Origin: Oscillospiraceae bacterium
GTDB taxonomy: Bacteria > Bacillota > Clostridia > Oscillospirales > Oscillospiraceae
Assembly: GCA_009776905.1 (NCBI GenBank)
Contig: WRMX01000040.1
Coordinates: 16,080 to 21,312 of the forward strand
Direction: 5' to 3'
Length of the DNA: 5,233 nucleotides
The notes beneath the pieces were generated by a model, which saw only the letters and a list, made by a program, of their open reading frames with translations, ran no database searches and had not been told where the DNA came from. Below, one piece after another: positions 1 through 5,043 of this stretch. Position 1 is the stretch's first letter, and each line of letters begins with the position of its first letter. Position numbers and translations under genes: made by a program.

Positions 1-984
1 GTTCTCCGCCTTATAGAGCCCACGGCCGGGCGGATAATATACGACGGCAATGTTCTTTATGACAGCGGGGATTATCCTTCGCCGGGCGCAGGCCGGGCAG
101 GCGGCGTCGTTAGCGGCGCAAGCGTTGGCGGTTTTGCCGGCGCTGTTGGCGGTGGTGATGCAGCCGCGAGCGGCGATGGCGATGGCAATGCTGCCGAAAG
201 GAGCGGCGCCGACGAGAGCGGCGTTGCAGCGATGAGCAAGCCGGCAAAGGGGAAAAAGAAGACCGCGAAAATGCTTCCATACCGCCGTCGCATGCAAATA
301 GTGTTCCAAGATCCATACGCCAGCCTGGACCCGCGAATGACAGTTGGCGATATCGTCGGCGAGGGCATAGACATACACCGCCTTGCGAAATCCAAGCAGG
401 ATAGACGCGACAGGATCGTCCAGCTCCTGGAGCAAGTGGGGCTGAACACCGAACATGCAAACCGCTACCCTCACGAGTTTTCCGGAGGGCAACGGCAACG
501 CGTTGGCATTGCCCGCGCGCTGGCTGTGGACCCTGAGCTCATCGTCTGCGACGAGCCCGTCTCCGCGCTCGATGTCTCGATTCAGGCGCAAGTGATGAAC
601 ATGCTGGAGGAACTGCAAGAGAGAATCGGCCTGACTTATTTATTCATCGCGCATGATTTATCGGTCGTAAAGCATATTTCAAACCGCATTGGAGTTATGT
701 ACCTCGGCAAATTGGTCGAAATGGCGGATAGCATTGAGCTGGTGTTTCATTGCGTGCATCCATATAGCAAAAGCCTTGTCTCCGCCATTCCCATTGCCGA
801 TCCCGTCGCGAGCCGCGAAATCAACCGCATCGTTTTAGAAGGCGATGTCCCCAGCCCTGTCAATCCACCGTCCGGTTGCCGTTTCCGCACTCGTTGTTCG
901 CAAGCGGCTGCAATTTGCGGGGAACAGGACCCCGAGCTGCGTGAGGTTTCTCCCGAGCATTTTGCCGCCTGCCACTTCGTATAG
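1..984 (+). CDS. oppF: OppF/DppF-type peptide ABC transporter ATP-binding protein, 5'-truncated by window edge
   Basis: Cytoplasmic ATPase subunit that powers import of oligopeptides (or dipeptides) with membrane permeases and a binding protein. The frame is open from base 1 (327 residues visible), so the start and Walker A motif lie upstream of the window. Visible in order: the post-Walker A segment ending in IEPTAG and IIYDG (residues 5-16), the Q-loop FQDPYASLDPRMTV (102-115), signature SGGQ (161-164), Walker B LIVCDE (180-185), D-loop SALD (188-191) and the switch histidine in IAHD (218). The C-terminal oligopeptide/dipeptide extension has four cysteines (293, 299, 306, 324). An ATG at 232 (residue 78) is internal: it has no convincing ribosome binding site, and a protein starting there would lack Walker A. 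Between residues about 22 and 91 lies a low-complexity insertion absent from typical OppF. The downstream binding-protein gene supports the role; OppF versus DppF cannot be separated with certainty. Confidence 0.93.
   Translation, partial: VLRLIEPTAGRIIYDGNVLYDSGDYPSPGAGRAGGVVSGASVGGFAGAVGGGDAAASGDGDGNAAERSGADESGVAAMSKPAKGKKKTAKMLPYRRRMQIVFQDPYASLDPRMTVGDIVGEGIDIHRLAKSKQDRRDRIVQLLEQVGLNTEHANRYPHEFSGGQRQRVGIARALAVDPELIVCDEPVSALDVSIQAQVMNMLEELQERIGLTYLFIAHDLSVVKHISNRIGVMYLGKLVEMADSIELVFHCVHPYSKSLVSAIPIADPVASREINRIVLEGDVPSPVNPPSGCRFRTRCSQAAAICGEQDPELREVSPEHFAACHFV
64..273 (+). other. Low-complexity insertion inside the OppF-like ATPase
   Basis: In-frame segment coding for residues about 22-91. 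The first part is dominated by Gly, Ala, Ser, Val and Asp (for example GGFAGAVGGGDAAASGDGDG). The second part is basic (KPAKGKKKTAK). From memory, E. coli OppF has about 17 residues between the corresponding glycine and the start of the Q-loop strand, against about 82 here, so roughly 65 are extra. The DNA is rich in GGCG-like triplet runs, which suggests growth by slippage. It is uninterrupted by stops and flanked on both sides by well conserved ATPase sequence, so it is probably translated as a surface loop. Function unknown. Confidence 0.8.
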
Positions 985-1032
985 GCAAGAACCGTAGACA
1001 GAGCCACGAAGGACCTCGCATTTTTGCCATAA

Positions 1033-1055
1033 CGCGCGGCGTCCGGGTTATGGGG
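1033..1055 (+). repeat. Dispersed GC-rich repeat, partial copy 1
   Basis: Contains CGCGGCGTCCGGGTT followed by ATGGGG. This matches the left half of the two longer copies near 3005 and 4091. The right half (GGTGGAACCCC) is missing, so the copy looks degenerate or truncated. It sits between the oppF-like stop and the oppA promoter. Confidence 0.6.
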
Positions 1056-1091
1056 CGCGAGCCTCGAGCCGCCAGAGATGCGGAATTATAA

Positions 1092-1120
1092 TTGGTCTGC
1101 TGTTATACTTTCAGTATAAT
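1092..1120 (+). promoter_or_regulatory. Sigma-70-type promoter of the oppA-like gene
   Basis: TTGGTC at 1092-1097 (a weak -35) is followed after exactly 17 bp by a perfect TATAAT at 1115-1120. The surrounding DNA is AT-rich, unlike the GC-rich genes on each side. Transcription would begin near 1127, giving a leader of about 40 nt. The promoter implies that the binding protein is transcribed separately from the upstream ATPase gene. Confidence 0.7.
1103..1119. promoter_or_regulatory. Operator-like palindrome overlapping the oppA -10 box
   Basis: Perfect 7-bp inverted repeat TTATACT / AGTATAA with a 3-bp spacer (TTC). Its right arm covers five of the six bases of the -10 hexamer, a position typical of repressor operators. 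No regulator can be named. The short AT-rich arms make an RNA hairpin function less likely, and the site lies upstream of the predicted transcription start. Confidence 0.5.
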
Positions 1121-1152
1121 TTAAGTAGAAATATAGAGAAACAGATTAAAAA

Positions 1153-1158
1153 AGGAGG
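1153..1158 (+). promoter_or_regulatory. Ribosome binding site of the oppA-like gene
   Basis: AGGAGG ends 7 bases before the ATG at 1166, an ideal Shine-Dalgarno spacing. It fixes the start directly in front of the signal peptide. Confidence 0.9.
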
Positions 1159-1165
1159 ATTCACA

Positions 1166-2935
1166 ATGAGAAGGAAGTTATCAATCGTGCTTGCGCTGGT
1201 GTTGGTCTTTACGCTGGTGCTATCTGCCTGCAACCGGGGCAGTGGAGGTGGGGACAACAACACCTCGAATTCCAACGAAGCAGGAGCTCCCGGCGGCGAC
1301 ACGAACGCCAACAGCAACGCAAACAACAATGCAAACTCCGGCGGGGACGCATCCACGCCCGGCGGGGACAATCAGGCGACGCAGCCCGGGAATACCGGTG
1401 TGGCCGCCAAGGACCTCACGATCCAGCTAGGCCCTGACCCTGAAACGCTCGACCCCGCGCTCAACTCCGCAGTTGATGGCGCAAACTACATTATTTTCCT
1501 GTACGAAGGCTTGGTTAACAAAGACGAGAACATGCAAATCGTGCCCGGCCAGGCAGAACGGTGGGAAGTGTCTTCGGATGGCCTGACATACACATTCCAT
1601 CTCCGCAGCGGACTCAAATGGTCTGACGGATCGCCCCTTACCGCCGGCGACTTTGTATATAGCTGGCAGCGCGTTTGCGATCCGATGACTGCAGCTCCAT
1701 ATGCGGACACCGTCCTGGCAATGGTAAAAGGTTTTGACGAAGTCGTTGAAACAGAAGACCCGACGATGCTTGCAGTTTCGGCTCCCGATGACCTCACATT
1801 TGTCGTAGAGCTCACTTGGGACTGCCCGTACTTCCTGGGTCTTTGCGCATTCCCGACGCTGTTCCCGGTACAAAGCGGGACGGTCGAAGCCAATGGCGAA
1901 GCATGGGCGACATCTGCAGCAACCTATATCTCCAACGGGCCCTTCATGATGACTGAATTTGTGCTCAGCTCACACATTCTGCTGGTCAGAAACCCGAATT
2001 ATTATGATGCCGGCCGCGTGAAGCTCGACAGCATCAAATGCCTGTTGATCGAAAACGACGCCGCCACGCTGACAGCATATCGCAGCGGAGCCGCGCAGAT
2101 GGTCAAAAGCATTCCAGCCGGAGAAATGGATTCTCTGAAGAACGACCCGGACTTCAGGCTCAGCCCGATACAGGGCACATATTATCTGGACCTCAACTGC
2201 CAGCGCGAGCCATTCACCGACTGGAGAGTGCGCATGGCGCTTAGCCTCGCAATCGACCGCCTGTATGTTGCGAGCACATTGATGCAAGGCACGTATATTG
2301 CTGCTCCCAACTTCGTAGGCCCCGGCATATCCGATTGGGACGGCACGGAGTTCTATGACAACGCAAACGGTGGAGTTCCATATATCGATATGTATGACCA
2401 TGCGGGCAATGTTGCGAAAGCAAAGCAACTGTTGGCAGAAGCCGGATATCCCGACGGCGCGGGATTCCCCAGCTTTGTTTATTCCATCAATGACGCGGGG
2501 TATCACAAGATTGTTGCGGAATACCTCCAGTCTGCTTGGGGCGAACTGGGCGTGAACATTACGATCGATGTCGTTGAGTGGCGCAGCTTTACGCCTCAGC
2601 GTCGTGTCGGCGATTTTGATGCAGCCCGCGACGGATGGGTCTGCGACTATGACGACCCGTCAAACCTGCTTGAACTGGCTGAAACCGGCAACGGCAATAA
2701 CAACTGCCAGTTCTCCGACCCCAATTTTGACGCAGCCATGGCTCGTTCCCGCGTTGCCAAAACATATCAGGAACGCTGGGCGGCGCTGCATGATGCGGAA
2801 GACATCCTTATGGACCAAATGGGTCTTGTGCCTGTCGCGTATTATGCCGACTTCTATATGATCCAGCCAAGCATCACGGGCTGGTGGCACTCTTCTGACG
2901 GCTATTGGCACTTCGAGTGGGCTGACCTCGCATAA
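1166..2935 (+). CDS. oppA: Oligopeptide ABC transporter substrate-binding lipoprotein (SBP family 5)
   Basis: Extracytoplasmic receptor that captures peptides and delivers them to the Opp permease; 589 aa. The N-terminus is a lipoprotein signal: MRRK, a hydrophobic core and lipobox LSAC with the lipidated Cys at 22. A flexible Asn/Gly/Ser/Thr/Ala-rich linker follows (23-82), about 60 residues, a common tether in Gram-positive lipoproteins. The SBP_bac_5 domain starts near 83 and shows the PDPETLDPAL opening, the family signature region at 129-154 (key parts AERWEVSSDGLTYTF and LKWSDG) and a C-terminal W..DYDDPSN and NNNC..SDPNFD region characteristic of OppA-like proteins. Seven cysteines besides the lipid Cys lie in the mature domain, which is many for an exported receptor and fits an anaerobic host. 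It lies 181 bp after the ATPase, has its own promoter and ends before a strong terminator. The ligand could also be a dipeptide or a non-peptide; the sequence does not decide. Confidence 0.95.
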   Translation: MRRKLSIVLALVLVFTLVLSACNRGSGGGDNNTSNSNEAGAPGGDTNANSNANNNANSGGDASTPGGDNQATQPGNTGVAAKDLTIQLGPDPETLDPALNSAVDGANYIIFLYEGLVNKDENMQIVPGQAERWEVSSDGLTYTFHLRSGLKWSDGSPLTAGDFVYSWQRVCDPMTAAPYADTVLAMVKGFDEVVETEDPTMLAVSAPDDLTFVVELTWDCPYFLGLCAFPTLFPVQSGTVEANGEAWATSAATYISNGPFMMTEFVLSSHILLVRNPNYYDAGRVKLDSIKCLLIENDAATLTAYRSGAAQMVKSIPAGEMDSLKNDPDFRLSPIQGTYYLDLNCQREPFTDWRVRMALSLAIDRLYVASTLMQGTYIAAPNFVGPGISDWDGTEFYDNANGGVPYIDMYDHAGNVAKAKQLLAEAGYPDGAGFPSFVYSINDAGYHKIVAEYLQSAWGELGVNITIDVVEWRSFTPQRRVGDFDAARDGWVCDYDDPSNLLELAETGNGNNNCQFSDPNFDAAMARSRVAKTYQERWAALHDAEDILMDQMGLVPVAYYADFYMIQPSITGWWHSSDGYWHFEWADLA

Positions 2936-2944
2936 ACCTCCCAT

Positions 2945-2987
2945 AAAAACAGCGCCGGTGTCGAATCTTTGACACCGGCGCATTTTT
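2945..2987. terminator. Bidirectional intrinsic terminator between oppA and ridA
   Basis: A perfect 11-bp stem (GCGCCGGTGTC at 2952-2962 pairing with GACACCGGCGC at 2971-2981) closes an 8-nt loop. On the + strand it is followed by A and then TTTTT (2983-2987). On the - strand the hairpin is followed by TG and TTTTT (complement of 2945-2949). It begins 17 bp after the oppA stop and can end transcription of both convergent units. Confidence 0.9.
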
Positions 2988-3004
2988 GCGCGCCAAATCG
3001 AATC

Positions 3005-3046
3005 GGAGCCCGCGGCGTCCGGGTTGTGTGGGTGGAACCCCAACGT
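3005..3046 (+). repeat. Dispersed GC-rich repeat, copy 2
   Basis: Nearly full copy: GGAGC, CGCGGCGTCCGGGTTGTG and GGGTGGAACCCC followed by AACGT. It matches copy 3 (4091-4132, opposite orientation) with only a few differences. It contains two small inverted repeats, CGGA...TCCG and GGGTT...AACCC, each around a 10-nt loop, so a two-hairpin structure is possible. It lies in the gap between the terminator and the ridA 3' end. Confidence 0.75.
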
Positions 3047-3081
3047 TAGAACGTCAGGCATGGGCCGCTTCACCAAACCTA

Positions 3082-3465
3082 TTAGGACGCTTGGATGATC
3101 TGCGCAACTGCTTCAATCTCAACAAGCGCGCCCCTTGGCAACGCAAGCACGGCCACGCACGAGCGAGCAGGCTTCTCTGCGAAAAACTGCGCATAAACCT
3201 CGTTAAAAGCAGTAAAATCGTTCATATCCGTAATGAAGCACGTAGTCTTGGCGACATGGGCGAGATCGCTTCCCGCAGCGCGCAACACAGCATCAATGTT
3301 TTTGATGACCTGCGCAGTCTGCTCCTTGATGCCCCCGGAAACCACCTCACCGGTATCAGGAGCCAAAGGAATCTGTCCCGATGTATAAACTGTGCCGCCG
3401 ACGACGACAGCTTGCGAGTATGGGCCGATGGCTGCAGGAGCCAAATCGGTTGTGATCCTATCCAT
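3082..3465 (-). CDS. ridA: RidA/YjgF/UK114-family enamine/imine deaminase
   Basis: Cytosolic 127-aa protein, the usual length for the family. RidA hydrolyses reactive enamine/imine intermediates, such as 2-aminoacrylate made by PLP-dependent dehydratases, to keto acids and ammonia. Visible: an IGPYSQAV motif (13-20), TSGQIP (28-33), and the C-terminal signature with P99, A100, R101, S102, C103 and the E116-I-E118 segment. Arg101, Cys103 and Glu116 correspond to Arg105, Cys107 and Glu120 of E. coli RidA, and Tyr16 to the substrate-pocket Tyr17, so the archetypal active RidA site looks intact. The start has GGAGGG (3470-3475) 4 nt upstream. The gene follows the flavoprotein gene after 18 bp, so they are probably co-transcribed. 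Other members of the superfamily act in purine or amino acid catabolism; the conserved arginine favours true RidA activity. Confidence 0.93.
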   Translation of the reverse strand: MDRITTDLAPAAIGPYSQAVVVGGTVYTSGQIPLAPDTGEVVSGGIKEQTAQVIKNIDAVLRAAGSDLAHVAKTTCFITDMNDFTAFNEVYAQFFAEKPARSCVAVLALPRGALVEIEAVAQIIQAS

Positions 3466-3483
3466 ATAACCCTCCGTTCAATG

Positions 3484-4041
3484 TCAATCTTTGGCGATGA
3501 AATTCAAAAATGCCTGTGCTTGTCTTTCCAGGAACGGGGCGCTGGAAGACAAGACCAGTTTCCCGTTTTCGTCGATCTGTTGCGCCGCATTAGGAATCGT
3601 AAGGCGCGGAATATTCATCACCTTCATATTCAACAAACTGATCAACGTGACGAGATGGTCTTGCGCTATGCCCGTCCCGGACATGCCGGGCGTGATCCCG
3701 CTGATAGCGGCAGGGATGCCGCGGAGAACCTGCGGCTGGCTCTCGCTGACCGGCCTTGACAACCAATCGATCAAGTTTTTCAAGACACCGGGGAAATAGT
3801 GATTATACTCCGGCGTGAAAAACCATATCCCATCCGTAGCGCTGACAATGTCGCGGACGCGTTTGACAGGAGCAGGCGCCGGGTATTCGATGTCCTGGTC
3901 CAACAATGGCACATCAGCATATTCCAGCAACTCGAACCGCGCCCGGTCCCCAACTATCCGCATGGCCTCCAAGGCCAACTGTTTGTTATATGAGTCGCGC
4001 CTCAATGAGCCAACTATTGCGACAATGCTAAGTTTATCCAT
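3484..4041 (-). CDS. NADPH-dependent FMN reductase family flavoprotein (flavodoxin-like fold)
   Basis: 185-aa cytosolic protein of the NADPH-dependent FMN reductase family (ChrR/YieF/azoreductase-like), which binds FMN and moves electrons from NAD(P)H to quinones, azo compounds, metals or free flavin. The phosphate-binding loop GSLRRDSYN is at residues 11-19. The flavin-ring segment PEYN (77-80), PGVLKN (84-89) and IDWLSRP (91-97) and the SGITPGMSGT loop (114-123) are all present. The usual small residues after PEYN are replaced by His-Tyr-Phe (81-83), a change next to the flavin that could alter substrate access. I chose ATG 4041 because AGGAGG lies 8 nt upstream. The alternative ATG at 4059 overlaps that site and would add six residues (MQEELF) that are really the ribosome binding site. 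It is the first gene of a two-gene unit with ridA. The true substrate cannot be read from sequence. Confidence 0.9.
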   Translation of the reverse strand: MDKLSIVAIVGSLRRDSYNKQLALEAMRIVGDRARFELLEYADVPLLDQDIEYPAPAPVKRVRDIVSATDGIWFFTPEYNHYFPGVLKNLIDWLSRPVSESQPQVLRGIPAAISGITPGMSGTGIAQDHLVTLISLLNMKVMNIPRLTIPNAAQQIDENGKLVLSSSAPFLERQAQAFLNFIAKD

Positions 4042-4049
4042 AAATAACT

Positions 4050-4055
4050 CCTCCT
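4050..4055 (-). promoter_or_regulatory. Ribosome binding site deciding the flavoprotein start
   Basis: On the - strand AGGAGG is followed by AGTTATTT and the ATG at 4041. An upstream in-frame ATG at 4059 directly precedes this site, so the longer reading is unlikely. Confidence 0.85.
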
Positions 4056-4090
4056 GCATAGAAATGGCAGATGCCTATATAACAGTACCA

Positions 4091-4132
4091 ACTTGGGGGT
4101 TCCACCCCCACAACCCGGACGCCGCGCGCTCC
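4091..4132 (-). repeat. Dispersed GC-rich repeat, copy 3 (inverted)
   Basis: On the - strand this reads GGAGCGCGCGGCGTCCGGG, then TTGTGGGGGTGGAACCCCC. It matches copy 2 across about 40 bp in the opposite orientation. A perfect 6-bp stem CCCGGA / TCCGGG around 10 nt (reaching 4135) and a GGGTT / AACCC stem give two adjacent hairpins. It lies about 50 bp upstream of the flavoprotein gene and would be in its mRNA leader if the 4156-4183 promoter is used. Confidence 0.75.
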
Positions 4133-4155
4133 GGGAAAAATTCGTTCTACGGCGG

Positions 4156-4183
4156 AATATATAACGCGCGGGCGGTCGGGCAA
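4156..4183 (-). promoter_or_regulatory. Possible promoter of the flavoprotein-ridA operon
   Basis: On the - strand TTGCCC (4178-4183) is followed after 16 bp by TATATT (4156-4161): 4/6 and 5/6 matches to the sigma-70 consensus. It lies in the gap between the repressor stop and the flavoprotein start. The leader would be about 110 nt and include repeat copy 3. Read-through from the repressor gene remains possible because I see no clear terminator in the gap. Confidence 0.4.
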
Positions 4184-4190
4184 AGCCTCC

Positions 4191-4240
4191 CCCCATTGTC
4201 ATCCTGAGCAAAGCCCCCCATTGTCATCCTGAGCGAAGCG
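4191..4240. repeat. Two tandem copies of a 25-bp unit with TGTCATCCTGAGC
   Basis: Units at 4191-4215 and 4216-4240 share CCCCATTGTCATCCTGAGC followed by AAAGC or GAAGC. The TGTCATCCTGAGCGAAGCG word is, to my knowledge, a widespread intergenic repeat motif in several bacterial phyla. The array sits just past the repressor stop codon. No coding role is visible. Confidence 0.75.
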
Positions 4241-4251
4241 CCGGGCACTAA

Positions 4252-4938
4252 TCACCCGACAACCTTCCCCAGAACATGGACAACATCAAGCTCGCTGATC
4301 GCGATGGGGCCGTAGTCCGTATTTAGAGAAATCAGTTCGTTGTACCCCAGCTTTTTGACATACGAATCGCCATTGAGAACAAAAATGCCGACCTCACCGA
4401 CCTCGAGCGACTGCTGCTTTGAGACATAGATCAACTGACCGTCCTGAAGCAAGGGCTCCATGCTGTCCCCACTGACGCGCAAAGCAAAATCGGCCGATGC
4501 GGGGACATAAGGAGGCACGTCAATGACCACATATGAGCTCTCGTCCAGGAAACTGCCCGACCCGGCCGAAGCAGGGAGATCGTATAAACGCAAGCGGCGC
4601 TGGGCAATGCTCTGCTCCGCAGGATCGTCTCTGAACATCGGGATGTTGAACAAAAGGTCGATCAATTCGTGCGCTTTAGCCCTGCCGGCCTGGTTCAAGC
4701 CGGCATACGGACCCTTATGGACGCCGGCGAAATCCCACATGACGTCATCGACGCCGAGGATATCGCACAGAGCGAGGAATTGCGATGCATTGGGCAGCGC
4801 AATACCCTTTTCCCAGTTATAAATCGTCTTGGGGGTGACCTGAATGCCATAATTGGCCAGTTTCGCAGCCACATCTTTTTGCAGATATTTCTTTGCCTTA
4901 CGAAGCTCGGCAAGCTTATTGCCGATGTTGCCCTTCAA
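4252..4938 (-). CDS. XRE-family repressor with C-terminal LexA-like S24 self-cleavage domain
   Basis: 228-aa DNA-binding repressor. A helix-turn-helix domain of Xre/Cro type occupies about residues 4-66 (KLAELRKAKKYLQKDVA, with recognition region TPKTIYNWEKGIALP). A linker follows to about 118, then a peptidase S24 domain. Candidate cleavage bond Ala125-Gly126 lies in LPASAGSGSF. The catalytic Ser159 is in SGDSMEP and the catalytic Lys195 in YVKKL, 36 residues apart (37 in LexA). All parts for autoproteolysis are therefore present, as in phage CI-type and stress-responsive repressors where RecA filaments trigger cleavage. I chose the TTG at 4936-4938 over longer readings because a strong Shine-Dalgarno precedes it; an upstream in-frame TTG at 5019 has none. 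No phage genes are visible nearby. It may repress itself and neighbouring genes; targets and inducing signal are unknown. Confidence 0.92.
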   Translation of the reverse strand: MKGNIGNKLAELRKAKKYLQKDVAAKLANYGIQVTPKTIYNWEKGIALPNASQFLALCDILGVDDVMWDFAGVHKGPYAGLNQAGRAKAHELIDLLFNIPMFRDDPAEQSIAQRRLRLYDLPASAGSGSFLDESSYVVIDVPPYVPASADFALRVSGDSMEPLLQDGQLIYVSKQQSLEVGEVGIFVLNGDSYVKKLGYNELISLNTDYGPIAISELDVVHVLGKVVG

Positions 4939-4941
4939 GCG

Positions 4942-4952
4942 CTCACCCCCCT
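4942..4952 (-). promoter_or_regulatory. Ribosome binding site supporting the TTG start of the repressor
   Basis: On the - strand AGGGGGGTGAG lies just before CGC and TTG. It can pair with the 16S rRNA tail almost continuously, with one G-U wobble, and the GGGGG core ends 7 nt from the start. This is the reason for preferring the non-ATG start. Confidence 0.75.
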
Positions 4953-5007
4953 GACGTATTATATATCCTTGAAAACTCAAAAGCTTTGCAACGCCTTTTC
5001 TTTTCCT

Positions 5008-5036
5008 AATATATCTCAATCGGCAGCGGAAAGCAA
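5008..5036 (-). promoter_or_regulatory. Probable promoter of the XRE/S24 repressor
   Basis: On the - strand TTGCTT (5031-5036) is followed after exactly 17 bp by TATATT (5008-5013). The leader to the TTG start would be about 62 nt. A second perfect TATAAT at 4958-4963 lacks a good -35 at the right spacing and is a weaker alternative. Confidence 0.5.
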
Positions 5037-5043
5037 GCGAAAT

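Noticed and set aside
72..460. Long - strand frames opposite the OppF insertion
   Set aside because: They are by-products of low-complexity, GC-rich DNA in antisense to a conserved coding region. No starts or domains support them.
232..984. A separate short ATPase gene starting at ATG 232
   Set aside because: The same frame is open back to base 1 and encodes typical OppF sequence before the insertion. ATG 232 lacks a good ribosome binding site, and a protein starting there would have no Walker A motif.
985..1091. Intrinsic terminator after the oppF-like gene
   Set aside because: A TTTTT run at 1020-1025 has no stable hairpin in front of it, and the CTCGAG palindrome at 1063-1068 has no following T-tract.
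2660..3076. - strand frame containing FHPHNPDAA, similar in part to a + strand frame at 3815-4207
   Set aside because: The shared peptide comes from the dispersed intergenic repeat read in the same phase, not from homologous proteins.
2986..3759. 257-codon + strand frame spanning ridA and the flavoprotein gene
   Set aside because: It is antisense to two well conserved genes, begins inside the terminator/repeat region and has no ribosome binding site or recognisable domain.
4042..4251. CRISPR array or small RNA in the repressor-flavoprotein gap
   Set aside because: There are only two 25-bp units directly adjoining with no spacers. No promoter-terminator pair for a small RNA is evident.
4939..5019. 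27-residue N-terminal extension of the repressor from an upstream TTG
   Set aside because: It has no Shine-Dalgarno and runs through the promoter region, whereas the inner TTG at 4938 has a strong one placed correctly before the HTH domain.
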